Assembly: GCA_005656395.1 (NCBI GenBank)
Contig: SRSI01000003.1
Coordinates: 372,001 to 436,000 of the forward strand
From: Strongyloides papillosus
Lineage: Eukaryota; Nematoda; Chromadorea; Rhabditida; Strongyloididae
DNA length: 64,000 nucleotides
Direction of reading: 5' to 3'
A model generated the notes under the pieces. It searched no databases. It had not been told where the DNA came from and worked only from the letters and a program-made list of their open reading frames with translations. The first letter of the stretch is position 1. Every line of letters starts with the position of its first letter. Shown in pieces: positions 11,464 through 23,239 of the stretch. The position numbers were made by a program, and so were the translations under genes.

Positions 11464-12749
11464 TTAGGTTGTCCCATGCAAAATGACTATTTTTTACCCT
11501 AATTTTTAAATACACATAACTTTTTTAAAAATAAATATTTTTATTCAAAATAACAACCACTACAATCTAATCATCGTTGCCAACGAGATACGAGCTTATT
11601 GATTTCATCAACATAAAAATCCGGGCTTCTAGATTCGATGAAAGCTTCAAAGGCAGTTTTTGCTTCCTCATCGTTCCTGAAGATTTTCTCCGTTAAGAAA
11701 TTGTTCAGATGTTTGAAAAAGTGGTAATCTGTTGGAGAAAGGTCAGGTAATTATGCCGGATGAGGTAGAGTTTCATACCCCAATTCCCTCAATTTCTGAA
11801 CGGTTCTTTTTGAAACGTGCGACTTTGCGTTATCGTGGAGAAGAATCGGTCCTTTTCTGTTGACTAAAGCGGGAACTTTCTGGGACAATTTCTGGTGCAT
11901 TTTTTCAATTTGTTGAAAGTAGGATTCCGAAGTAATAGTTTCACCAGGTTTCATAAAGTCGTAGTGGATAATTCCTATAGCAGACCACCAAACAGTCACC
12001 ATAATCTTCTTTGGGGAAAGTTTGGGTTTCGGGAACTGTTTCGGTGATTCATCCTTGTCCAACCATTGTCCAGATCTTTTGCAGTTGTCGTAGGGGATCC
12101 ATTTTTCATCACAAGTAATAAGACGACCAAGAAATGGATCGTTCTTGTTCCTCAAAATGAGAGATGAGCAAATTTCATAACGACTTAATTTTTGGTAGTC
12201 GTTTAATTCATGAGGTGTCCATTGATCAAGCTTTTTTGTCTTTTCTATCTCCTGTAAGTGACGGGAAACTGTTGATTTGGATACATTTAGTTCTCTAGCA
12301 AGTTTCCTGACCGTTGTACGTGGATTTGCTTCAACAACTTCTCGTAGCACGTCGTTATCAAGAACCGACTCAGGCTTCTCACGCTTCTCATTCTCGAGAT
12401 CTTCACTGCCTTCTCTGAATTTTTTAAACCATTTTTGAACCGTAGAAGGAGAGACGAGATTTTCTCCGAAAGTTTCGTTGATTTCTTGTGTTGTTTTTGC
12501 GGCATTAGTACCGCGTTTGAACTCGTATAGCATCATGGCGCGAATATCACGTTTTGACAGCATTGTTTGTTTTTAAGATAAGATGATAATAAACAGAGCT
12601 CATGGCAATGATATATGTATCAACGTGTAGAGGAGATTTAGGAGAATCTAACAGTTTGATTTTTATACCAAAACATAGCCAATCATTTGAGAAAACGCGT
12701 ATCAAACAACGCATATCAAAAAATAGTCATTTTGGATGGGACAACCTAA
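11464..12749 (-). mobile_element. Complete mariner element, 1286 bp
   Basis: Terminal inverted repeats of about 31 bp start TTAGGTTGTCCCAT and differ at one position between the two ends (11464-11494 and 12719-12749). The element is flanked by the TA target duplication expected of mariner (11462-11463 and 12750-12751). The transposase lies on the minus strand and fills most of the element. The nearly identical repeats indicate a fairly recent insertion, but the transposase carries an in-frame stop, so this copy is non-autonomous. Confidence 0.93.
11571..12563 (-). pseudogene. Mariner transposase with one nonsense codon
   Basis: The frame opens with MLSKRDIRAMMLYEF at 12563 and runs to a TGA at 11573-11571, the full mariner length of 330 codons. 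The N-terminal half contains paired helix-turn-helix regions (VQKWFKKFREGSED; VRKLARELNVSKSTVSRHL). The catalytic triad is D in TCDEKW, D in LLHDNAKSH and D in LSPTDYHFF, with 34 residues between the last two, which is the mariner DD34D signature. A TAA at 11753-11751 replaces the usual Tyr just before the PDLSP segment. The third aspartate therefore lies beyond the stop and the product as read would be inactive. Otherwise the frame is intact, pointing to recent inactivation or a read error. The transposase would cut and paste the element at TA sites. Confidence 0.92.
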
Positions 12750-12988
12750 TATATTGAAATTTAAAGATAATTTAAATATTAAATATATTATATATCGTAC
12801 GTGTTTTGAGATAATAAATGAATGACTCGCTCATCCACATTCACATATTTAGTTAATACTTGGAGAGACCTTCTCGGCCTCCAAGATAACACAAATCAAA
12901 GAATTTTTATTATTTATGATAAGGTAACGTTCATTGTATTCAGGAAAATATCATGGATATGAAGTCTAAAAATTATGCCAGATTTTTC

Positions 12989-14460
12989 TATAAAAAAATG
13001 AAATAAGAAAAAAAATTTTGTCTCTCTCATAACTCCTCTCAAACTTAACCGATTTTTATGGGTAAATAGCCAAAAGATGTGTTTTTTTCTAACTTAGTGA
13101 GGAAGATAGGTCTCAAAAGTTTTTGGGCCATAATTGGCCATGTTATCTTTAAAAAACATCGTTTTTTTGGCCTTTTTTAGCATAGATTTGACCAGGGGTA
13201 AACGTTATTTCAAAATAGATAATATATAACAGTTTATATACCATTTGAAAGGTCTACTACCAGAATAGGGGGGAAACACAATTCTATTGAATTTTAACAA
13301 AACTTGGCGGAGTTATGATACAAAGAGTGGTGACCATTTTTAAAAAATGATTAAAAAGTTAAATAGTTATAACTTAGTTAAAACTTGATGAAATGAAATA
13401 AAATAGTATCTGTTATATAGATATTAGTCTAACTTAAAAAACAAGTATCTAACGAACTTTATAGCTCAACTATGAAAGAAGTTATATTAATTTGAATGTC
13501 AACTTTTTTGCCTTTTTTTCATTTTTATTGTAAAAATCAATTTTGTTCCAGACATAACTTTTTTAACTCGATCAATTTTTATAGTCAAATAGTCATTTGA
13601 TGTATTTTTTCCTAACTTAAAGGGGAAAATAAGTTACAAAACTTTTGGTTTACAATTTGACCAAGTTATGTTTAAAAAACACCAATTTTCCGAAACATTT
13701 TTGTATAGTTTTTACCAGAAATAAATCTTTTCAAAGTTAATGAAATTTAACGGTTTATGACGCATTTGAAAAATACAATTTAGAAATAAGAATGTAACTT
13801 AATATAAAAAAGATTAATAAAAAATGAATCAAGTAATGGATCAAAAGATGATGATCATTTTTTTAGTAAAAATTAAAATTTTTCAATATTATAATTTTAT
13901 GCAAAGTTGTTTAAAGAAAATTAAACTAAATTTAGTATATAGAACAAACTCTTACATATAATATAAAAACATTAACGAAGTTTGTAGTTCAAAAACGAAA
14001 AAAGTTATTTTAGGTATTAATTTTTTTGTTTTTTCATTTTTATTATTTGTAAAATTAAGGTAGATATGTAGTTAATAGAGCAATGATATTGAATTATTTT
14101 TACTAATTTAAATAATATAATAGAAAGTCACTTTAATTATTACTTGGAATGATTCAAATGTCCATTTTTATCTACTTTTTGGATATAAACAAATTTATTT
14201 TTGTTGTGTAAATTTTTTACTTAACTAATCAGTTTATATAAATGCAAACGTTATAAAGTGATTTTTAAACTTAAAAATATTTCATATTTTATAACAATGT
14301 ATTTTCGGTTATCTTATATCTTCAGAAATGTATAATTTAATGAAACACTTTTTTTATACACATACTTTAATTAACAATTTAGTATTAAAATGCTTTAATA
14401 AAAATTTTGCTCTGCGGACCAGCTATGACCTGCCGTAGGCAGGTCTATGGCTGATTAAAT
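12989..14460 (+). repeat. Satellite-like dispersed repeat, copy 1, ending in a palindrome
   Basis: This block is nearly identical to 53818 onward and, reversed, to 40326-42656. It has internal periodicity: a CATAACT...CAATTTTTATGG-type segment recurs at 13028 and 13553, 525 bp apart. The right end holds a hairpin centred on GACCTGCC-GTA-GGCAGGTC (14427-14445) with imperfect outer arms (about 14420-14453). The same palindrome closes the copy at 40.3 kb. There are no open frames. The start is taken at the AAATAAG-A-rich motif shared by all three large copies. Confidence 0.8.
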
Positions 14461-14666
14461 AAAATAAATCAATATTTATTGTTCCACTAATTTTCACTAA
14501 CACAAAAAAATACAATATTACATTTAGTTTTTATCAATAGATTATTGTGTAATTAATTTTTCATCAATAAAAGTTCAGGAATTATTTAAAAATTTTAATT
14601 TGAATATAACATACACTATAATATTAACTATTTTAAAAAAAATATTTATTAAACTATTACATTATA

Positions 14667-15566
14667 CAGGGTGGGCAAAAATATGCATCACAGTTGCAAT
14701 ATAACACTTTATTACTTTTTTTGTAGGTGACATATTTTTTTGGTATTATACGCATTTTGCAGAGAATTTGTTAGAGAACAATATATTACAAGATCGTTTT
14801 CAAGAATGAACTTAAAAAAAAGTTTTTTAATTTCTTAATATTTTACATTTAAAAAAATATTTCTTAATTTTTTTCAATTTAAACTTATTTTTAAGTTTAA
14901 AACACATAGATACAATTCGTAATAAGTCAATATTTCACGCAATTATGTATGAAAAATGTAATCTTTTAAATGATCGCTATTTAATTTCTTGCACAAGCTT
15001 GTTAATTATAAAACATTAATTATTACTCTTATTAAATTGTTTTTTTTTACTCTTTGAAATGATTTACCACACTTAATATTGCATGTCTTGACGAAGTTTG
15101 GGTCAAATTGTAGTAGGTTTTGAATAAATTATGAGTTGTAACAATTAAACATTTGTTGGTGTAGTAATCACAAACTGTTTTTGTCCGTGCTTCAGTAGAA
15201 TACTTTTTTAAAGAGGTAACAACGGTAAAAAATATTTAAAATATATGGAAGAAATTAATATTGTATAAACAAAATATTTTATAAAGAGAAATGTTCCAAA
15301 GTAACATTTTAAACATCTAGCATTTATTTTTAAATAAATTGGAATATTTTAAGATGCACTTTTAAAACAAAAATACAAACATTTTTATTTAACTTAATAC
15401 AACCTTTTATAAAGACCATTCTTTAAAACGATCTTGTGGTATATTATTCTATAAATTGTTCTGTACAAAATGAGTATAATATCATAAAAATACGTCAACA
15501 ATAAAAAAAGTTATAACAGTTATAAACTGTTTCATGCAACTGTTATGCATATTTTGGACCACCTTA
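14667..15566. mobile_element. Palindromic Tc1/mariner-type MITE, about 900 bp
   Basis: The left end begins CAGGGTGGGCAAAAATATGC after a TA at 14665-14666. The right end, reversed, reads AAGGTGGTCCAAAATATGC. Similarity between the arms continues for roughly 150 bp, including an ACAAGATCGTTTT segment present on both sides, so the element could fold into a long hairpin. There is no transposase frame. The exact right end is uncertain by a few bases because of a TATATA run. Confidence 0.7.
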
Positions 15567-16934
15567 TATATCACCTTATTTTTTAAGAATTAACGGCAAT
15601 AATTTATTACTAATATTGTAATTAATAACGTATAAAAAAATTAAAATAGAATAATTAAGAAAATAAAGATTTTTTAATTCTAAACTTTTTTAAGAAACAG
15701 CTTCGTAATACCTTATTAAATCTATCTTAAATATTTAAGAATTTTCAAAAAATTTAATATCTAATCATCTTGTATAAATGTTTTTAATGTAGAATTGTAC
15801 TCTTCAATTTTATAAAATTCATTTTAATCTACTTCTAAAAAATTTGAAAACAAACAGTAGTTTAATAAAATACACGCTGTAGAATTAAAAAATTAAATTA
15901 GTTATGTTGTAATAAACAAAAGTTTTATTACTGAGAAATAAACCTATATCGTTCTTTAGTAAAATTTAGATATTTTTTTAACAAAAAGATTTTAATGATT
16001 TCATTTAATAAAAACATAATCATTAGATACAAAAGCGAATTGTGCTTTATAAAATAAATAAAACATATAGTTTGCCACAGAAGTATTAACTGGCGAAAAG
16101 AAATTTTTGTAAAATGAGTTAATCTAAAACAATTTATTTCTTAAATTAACTTTACAAAAGTAGTTAAAAAAAGTGTCGAAATGACATATAAAATTCTATG
16201 TTTATATAATTTTTGTGATAAGAATATTATTTCTAATAAATACAAATTTGTATTAAAGTTTGATAAATAATAAAAATATTTTTTAACAAAAGGCATTAAA
16301 GAAATCACGAGTTTTACAAATTTTTTATCGATTGACTATAAATTTTTATTCATAAAAAAACTTTTTATAAAAAAAAACTTTATAAGTAATTATTATTCAC
16401 CTTTTTAATGTCAAATATTATTAAAGCATTTAAACATATTTGCGTTCAGGATGAACAATTTCATCTGTTTTTGTAGATTATCATGAATAACCATTAACTA
16501 CAAAAAGCAGAGTAGATATTTTAGCGATTTTAAAAAAAAAAACTCATTTATAAAAAATATTTAATGATAAAAATAATCAGTAAAAAGCAACGAATTAATA
16601 ATAATAAGTTAAATAGTCATTAAATTCATTAATTAAAGGATAAATTATCACAATTTAGAATATTTATAGTCAAATCTTCGAAATAGTGATAGGTATAGAG
16701 CTCTTTTTATTTTTTATCTTATAAATATTCCATATAGTAACATTGAAAATATCATGTCAAGTAGAGTTATCAATCTATATAATTGCTCTAATTATAATTT
16801 CTTATACACATAAACAACTTTATTTTTTTTAAAAATAGTATTTATAAACATTACGTAATTATTCATGCAATTGATGTAAGTTTCCATAACTTTTGAAAAT
16901 TGAAATTTTAGTTTAATAAGTTTATTTAAACTTT
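15567..16934. other. AT-rich intergenic DNA
   Basis: No coding frame, RNA gene or repeat boundary is supported in this stretch. Confidence 0.6.
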
Positions 16935-19900
16935 TTATCGTACACATAACCTAAACATGTATTTTAGACCAATACGATTTATATAAAAAAGGGCCATATT
17001 CGATAGCATTTTGGGGCTTAGATTTTTTATCCGTTTTGCAAACACATTCTTGCTCATTTTGCAAGTACATTCCATCTTATTTTGCATATACAAAACGAGT
17101 TTGAATTTGTGTTCAAAGTGAGGTAGAATGTACATACAAAATTGGTTATAATGTAGCCTATAGTTTACTACCAGTTTGTAACTTTCATAGTTTCTTACAT
17201 ATTATGTTAAATTAAAAGATTTTTAAAACTTTTTTCAGTAAGTTGATAGAAATATTTATTCTCTATCGATAGAATATGGCATCGCTACTTAATATTAATA
17301 AGTAACAAAACAAACAAAAATAAATGATAGATATTTTAGAAGTTTTTTTTAACCATTCTGTTAAAAATATTATAAGCAAACAAAGTAAAAAATATTCATA
17401 TTATTTTGAGAATAAACTTTACAATAAGTGAGTTTTTCTCACAATGCTCACTAAAAAACCACATCATTTACAGTACATTCTTGATTCGCCTCAATCAACT
17501 AACAATTAAGAGTTTCCTAGTAATTTTTTAAAAGTTCATACACACATAAAATCACCACCTAAAACTGCTAATAATCATAATCCTTACTTTATAATATAAT
17601 CATGCAACATTTAATACCTAAAATTGTTGTAGTAATAAGTGATTGTAAAATTTCTTTTATGTTAACATATTATGATCTTAGTTTTGTATCAATATAAAAA
17701 GTTCCAAATCTTATTATTTTTATAATATCACTAACTAAAACTAAAAATTTTGAATTTCATAGTAATGGCGGTCTATCGCGTTTATATCAAATCAAACTTT
17801 TTAAGTACGTCTAATTTGGTGAGAGACTTCAACAGGTGAAAAATCTAATTAATTATTATTAATATTATTGTACTTGATATTAATTAGATCTATAAGACTA
17901 GTAAAATAATTTTTACTGTTTTAAAGTGAATGTAATGATGTAAAAATACATAAGAGTATGTGTTTTTTAAAACTGATACCATTATTTTTTTCTTTATTAT
18001 TTTATATTTGTTATTACCTTTTAGTATCGACTTTCAAATTTGTGTAAAAACATTAATAAGTCTGTGAAATAGTATAAAATAGGTAAATAAACAAATAAAA
18101 ATTTTTAATAACTTTAAAAAAAGGGTCAATTACTAAAAAAATTGTACACGCGATTTACTATTTCTGATTCAATAAACTTAAAGTAACAAATATGCTAAAG
18201 TTTTTATTTTTTTAGTAAATTAAGTAACAAAAAAAATAAATCAGTTTATGTTTTAAAAAATTAATGAAGTAATATTTTTAATAACTTTTAACAGTTAATT
18301 GACTTTAACTTCTAAAAAATTAACATTTTTAAAATAATCGAAAAATAAGGAAACTCAATAATATCAATTATATTTATACTTATGACTTTTTTAAATACTA
18401 TGTTGTTCATCTATTAATATAATTTTATTTTTGTAATTATATACTACCAATTTTTTATATTGTCATTATATTAATAGTTCAGTCGCTCATCTTGTCCAAT
18501 TTGATTAATTTGACTAAAATTTCATACAACGAATGTTTGTAATAGTGTCAACTGTTTACAAAATTTAATATATGTAAAATGCTATAGAGTATGTATATTA
18601 ACAACATAAATGATTGAAGACTCTACGAAATTAAAATATGAATACATTGAAATGTTAATTTATTAATTAATATGGAACGTAGAAATTTATATATGAAGTG
18701 CTAAAAGCAACAATATCTTAGGAATTTTGATTATTTATAATTTTTATTAAATCAGTGAAGGCTTTGCGTCTTCATGCCTTTGTTTAACATTTTAACATAT
18801 TTTACTTTGACTTTTGAATAAAAATATTCACCACTCTTTGATTCTTAATTGGGGTAATTATCAATTAACCTTAGTGATATTAATTTACCCTCTTATTCTG
18901 GCGTTAAGATTTTCAAATGAGCCATTATTTACTTTATTTTGTTAACTTTCAAAATATTATTTGAAAACAAACCTAAAAAAATTATTTCAAAAAGAGGTGT
19001 TATTTGAAAATGACTTGATCTATTGCAACTAAAACGTTTTGGTACCCGTTTTCAGCACTAAGTCAAAAAATAGATCTATTGACTCTTTAACAGGAAAATG
19101 AGTTAAGTTTAAAAAGAGTTATGATATAGAAAAAATTAATTTTCCTATTTTTTTTGTTATGGACATGCCATTTGAACTTTAAAATAATACTTATTTTCAC
19201 TACAAAATATTTATTCATTAGAAATTTAAGACTTCATATATTTGTATTTAAAATTCTTACGTTTCATATCAATTAATAAATTAACGTTTCAATATATTTA
19301 CATTTTAATTTTAGAAAATCTTCAATCATTTATGTTGTTAATATACATACTCTATAGCATTTTACATATATTAAATTTTTTAAACAGTTGATACTATTAA
19401 AAACATTCTTTGCATGAAAATTTAGTCAAATTAATCAAATTGAACTACTAAAACTATTATAACTATTAAAATATAAATAATATAAAAAAAATGGTAGTAT
19501 AGAATTACAAAAATAAAATAACATTAATTGATAAACATCCTGGTATTTAAAAAAGTCATAAGTATAAATGTAAATGATATTATTGAGTTCCTTTATTTTT
19601 TGATTATTTGAAACTTTTAGTTTACTCAGAAATTAATGTCAATTATTTTTTTAAAATTATTAAAAATATTACTTTATTATTTTTTTAAAAGGTAAACTAA
19701 TTTATTTTCTTTGCTGCCCAATTTACTAGTAAAATAAAAACTTTAGCATATTTGTTACTTTAAGTTTGTTGAACTAGGGATAGTAAATCGTGTGTAAGTC
19801 TAAAAAACATTTAAGATAGATAAAACTACAGGCTAAAATTTCAAGCTCATTTTGCACATACAAAACAAGGTAGAAATGTATATTCAAGACAAAGTTAATG

Positions 19901-20105
19901 TATACACAAAATGATCTAAAAATATATATGCAAAATGTTTATAACAATAGGATAAAAAATGACTTAGAATGAAGATGTAAAATGGGGTAGAATGTAGCCT
20001 TCGCTTACCCCATTTTGGTATCGGTTATTTTAACATCACCTGCATTTTGTAGCATTCTGAGCATTTTTTGGTCGAAAAGACATGTTTAGGTTTTGTGTGT
20101 TTAGT
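16935..20105. repeat. Large interrupted inverted repeat (foldback structure)
   Basis: Left segments 16935-17165 and 18120-18700 match, as reverse complements, 19840-20105 and 19210-19805. Clear anchors are CCTAAACATGT (left) with ACATGTTTAGG (right), and GTACACGCGATTTACTAT (left) with ATAGTAAATCGTGTG (right). About 950 bp in the left arm (17165-18120) has no partner, which means an insertion there or a deletion on the right. The spacer (18700-19210) contains a diverged, reversed piece of the dispersed satellite, marked by CACCACTCTTTGATTC. No transposase is present. It could be a foldback transposon or a fold-over duplication. Confidence 0.7.
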
Positions 20106-20692
20106 ATACTTTTATGATAAATTCATTTTATATGCACATAAAAGAATGAAAATAAATTATTATTATTATATTATCAGTTAACCTGGCATAATAAAATTAT
20201 CATCGTCTTATACATTTAAATATTTAATTAGAAACTAAAAAAAATATCGCAGCATATTAAATAATAGAAGTTTTTCTCATCGAACAATTTCTAACAAATA
20301 AACGAATAAAAATAAAAAACTATTTAAAAAAAATTTACTACATATATAGTTTAATTATAGGTGTTAAAACATTCAAATGTCTTAGACAGCGCTACTCTTA
20401 TTATATCAGATAAATTAATAATATAATAATCACAATTAATTTTTCTATTTTTTTAATTCGTAAAATTTAATTTTATCATTTTACATGGTCAAAAAGAAAA
20501 TTTTTTATAAAAGTAAATATATTATCAAAAACGTAGGTTTTAAGTATTATTATTTTGTTTTTTGATTAGTAATATTTAAGAGTTTAATTATATTTGTTTT
20601 CACTTTTTGTTTTGATAATTTTTAACAAAAATTATATAAATAATTATTAATATAAAAGAAATTATTTTAGTTAAAAATTATAAAATTTTAGT
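20106..20692. promoter_or_regulatory. Upstream region of the transthyretin-like gene
   Basis: AT-rich DNA without repeats or frames. A TATATAA-like word near 20634-20640, about 55 bp before the ATG, could serve as a TATA box. That is weak evidence given the base composition. Confidence 0.3.
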
Positions 20693-21197
20693 ATGATAGC
20701 ATTTAAAAATTTTTTAATATTTTTAATAATTTTTATCTATCAAACTACTGGAAAAGACGAAGATATAACAGATCAGTATATAACTCAAGTTAATGGTAAA
20801 TTAAATTGTAGACTACCTGGTAAAGGAAAAAAAGCTTTTGTTGCAATATCGCTTGATCCACCTCAATCATCTCCAACATATATTAGTCAAATTGTTTCCG
20901 AAAGCTATGGTGAAAATTTTTCTATTCAAGGGAAAACTAAAAAAAAACAAAATAAAAAACCAAGTAAGTGATAACATTCTGAAAATAAAAATTTATTTTT
21001 AAGAACTATATTTTCATGTTCGTCATGATTGTTTTAAAAGAGAGGGTAAAGATTCGAGATGTATTATAAAAATAATTGGTGTAGAAATTCCTGATAAATA
21101 CATTATAGAAGGACATGGAGAACAAGTAGAGGCTTGGAATATAGGAACTTTGGATGTATTCAAACCAAATAGTAGTTTTCAAGAACATTGTAATTAA
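20693..21197 (+). CDS. Secreted transthyretin-like (TTL) family protein
   Basis: Two exons, 20693-20963 and 21004-21197, are joined across a 40-bp intron (GTAAGT..TTTTAAG) with consistent phase, giving 154 residues. The N-terminus (MIAFKNFLIFLIIFIYQTTG) is a signal peptide. The mature part has the layout of nematode transthyretin-like proteins: GKLNC early, then HVRHDC, SRC, EIPDKYI, NIGTLDV and a final EHCN. The four cysteines sit where the family forms its disulfides. These are small secreted beta-sandwich proteins, abundant in nematodes, with mostly unknown ligands; one Caenorhabditis member bridges apoptotic cells to a phagocyte receptor. A Lys-rich stretch (KTKKKQNKKPK) just before the splice site replaces the usual central loop. 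It is the clearest host-type gene in the window and the main pointer to a nematode. Confidence 0.8.
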
Positions 21198-21356
21198 TTA
21201 ATAAATATCGTTTAAATAATAATTCTACTAATAATAATAAAATAATTTTTTAAATTTGGTAAATTTTGATTAATAATAATAATTTTTTTTTAAAAATACT
21301 TTAAACTTATTTTTTATTATTATTTTATGAAAACATTTTTTTATATAGTAAATATA

Positions 21357-23025
21357 CAGGGTGTTATATTTGGAGGTATCATATTTTAAATTTTAATAAC
21401 TTTTTTAATTTTCAATGAAATTTTAATTTTTTTTTTTAATTGAAAGTAAACACTTGGGAAAATTGTTCTAAATTAAAAAGAGTATAAAAAATAACCAAAA
21501 AAGCATAAAAAAAATCATTCAAAAAAATCTTGGAATAACGACCTAAAATTACTATATCATGCAATAAGTTAAAGTTGAAGTCCAAAGGTAATTGATATAA
21601 GATCATTATTTTCTTGATGATATAAATTGGTAAAGTGATGGGATTTGATAAATTTAATTAATTTAAAAAGTTTTTATCAACTTAACGAAAAAATGTCAAC
21701 TTACACAGTTCAAATGAAAGCCGAAATCGTCATGCTTTTCGCAAAAAATCGAGAAAGCTACACTAAGACAAGAAGGGAATACAAAGGAATCTACAAATGC
21801 AGGAATTTCCCCACTTTTAAAAGTGTTTGAAATTGAGTAGACAATTTTTTAATGAGTAAGATAAATGGGTTTTTTTACAATAAATTTAGAAATTTTTAGC
21901 TGGAAATGTTGAAAAGCCGCCGATGAAACGCGGACTTACAAAAGTTAATGAAGCTAAGAAGGAGTTTGCTGCTATTCTTAAAAGCGAACCAAAGACATCA
22001 ATAAGGAGGCTCAGTGCAATGACAGGGTCATCAATTTTTACGGTGTGGAGGGCTTTAAAGGCTATGAAGTTCCACCCATATCGCATGTTGACGGTCCAAA
22101 AACTCGAAACATGTGATTATGAAAAGCGCCGTAAATTTTGTATGGAGGAGCTTGAAAACATTGAGGAAGATTCTAACTATCTTATGAATTTGATGTTTTC
22201 GGATGAAGCTCATTTTCATTTAGATGGTGGTGTCAATCGCCATAACTGTAGGATGTGGTCCAATGAAAATCCAAAATGGATTGAGGAGCAGCCTCTCCAC
22301 TCTCCCCGAGTGACTGTATGGGGCGCAATAACGTTTGATAGAATCATTGGTCCTTACTTTTTCGAAGGTAATGTGACTGGAGATTCCTATCTTAGTTTGT
22401 TGCAAACCCAATTCTGGCCTGAAATTTCAAATAATGGAATATCAGAAAGGGTTGTTTTTATGCAAGACGGGGCTCCACCTCATTACACTAAGAAGGTGCG
22501 TGAGTGGCTTGATAGCAATCTTCAAGATCGCTGGATAGGTCGTGGCAGTAGAAGTCTAGCTTGGCCACCTAGATCTCCTGATTTGACACCAATGGATTAT
22601 TTCTTTTGGGGGTATGTCAAATCCCTTGTTTATAGTGTAAAATGCACTACACTGGAAGAACTTAAAGATAGAATACGGGAAGCCTTTATAAAAGTAAATG
22701 AGGAAAAGGAGATGTTACAGAGGACCTTTCAAAACTATCAAAGAAGGTTAACAATGTGTTTAGTAAAGGACGGTGGTCATTTTGAGAAAGATTCTTAAGG
22801 TTTTTTTCAATAAATTTAATAAAATTTAATAAAAATTTTTCTAAAAAAAAGACATTTTTCCAAGAACCATATTACTAACAAAAAACAAATTTTTTGCATA
22901 AATTATGATTTGGAACAATTTTCCCAACAGTTTACTATCAAATAAAAAAAAAAGATTAAATTTTCATTAAAAATTAGCAAAGTTATTAAAATTTAAAATA
23001 TGATACCTCCAAATATAACACCCTG
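21357..23025 (+). mobile_element. Tc1/mariner-superfamily element, 1669 bp, long inverted repeats
   Basis: Inverted repeats of about 118 bp (21357-21474 and 22908-23025) start CAGGGTGTTATATTTGGAGG and agree at roughly 90% by eye. TA target duplications flank the element (21355-21356 and 23026-23027). One transposase gene lies inside in the plus direction. The long, well-preserved repeats suggest that the element was active not long ago. Confidence 0.9.
21693..22798 (+). pseudogene. Broken, intron-containing DDE transposase (about 42-residue D-D spacing)
   Basis: The protein opens MSTYTVQMKAEIVMLFAKNR, a helix-turn-helix start. The same frame meets TGA at 21828-21830 and 21834-21836, then continues through a likely 44-bp intron (21856-21899, GTAAG..TTTTTAG) into the main frame. 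Downstream lie TSIRRLSAMTGSS (second helix-turn-helix) and the catalytic motifs SDEAHFHLDG, FMQDGAPPHYT and WPPRSPDLTPMDYFFWGYVK. By hand count 42 residues separate the second and third catalytic aspartates, nearer the DD41D-type groups than DD34D mariner or DD34E Tc1. The C-terminus is intact to TAA at 22796-22798. Two nonsense codons make this copy inactive. The intron is inferred from splice signals and from restored continuity with the family's N-terminal layout. Confidence 0.85.
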
Positions 23026-23159
23026 TACTTTTATTCTTTTAATTTCTTTCTTTTTTTCTTCTTTTTTTAATTTAAATGTTTGAAATTTCTGAAAAAAACT
23101 TTATTCCAAAATATTCTCTCTTATGTACAAATTACCACTGTACATTTACATTTCTGTTT

Positions 23160-23198
23160 ATGACGCGTATACGCGTCATCCGGGCGTGAAAGGGTTAA
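23160..23198. repeat. PiggyBac-like terminal end with a 20-bp perfect palindrome
   Basis: ATGACGCGTATACGCGTCAT (23160-23179) is a perfect palindrome. It is followed by CCGGGCGTGAAAGGG and then TTAA (23195-23198). Read in reverse the end is TTAA-CCCTTT..., the pattern of piggyBac-family termini and their TTAA target. The GC-rich palindrome is striking here. I found no matching opposite end, so it is a relic. Confidence 0.5.
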
Positions 23199-23239
23199 AT
23201 AAAAAATCTATTATTATGCATATTTTGTCACTATACAAT

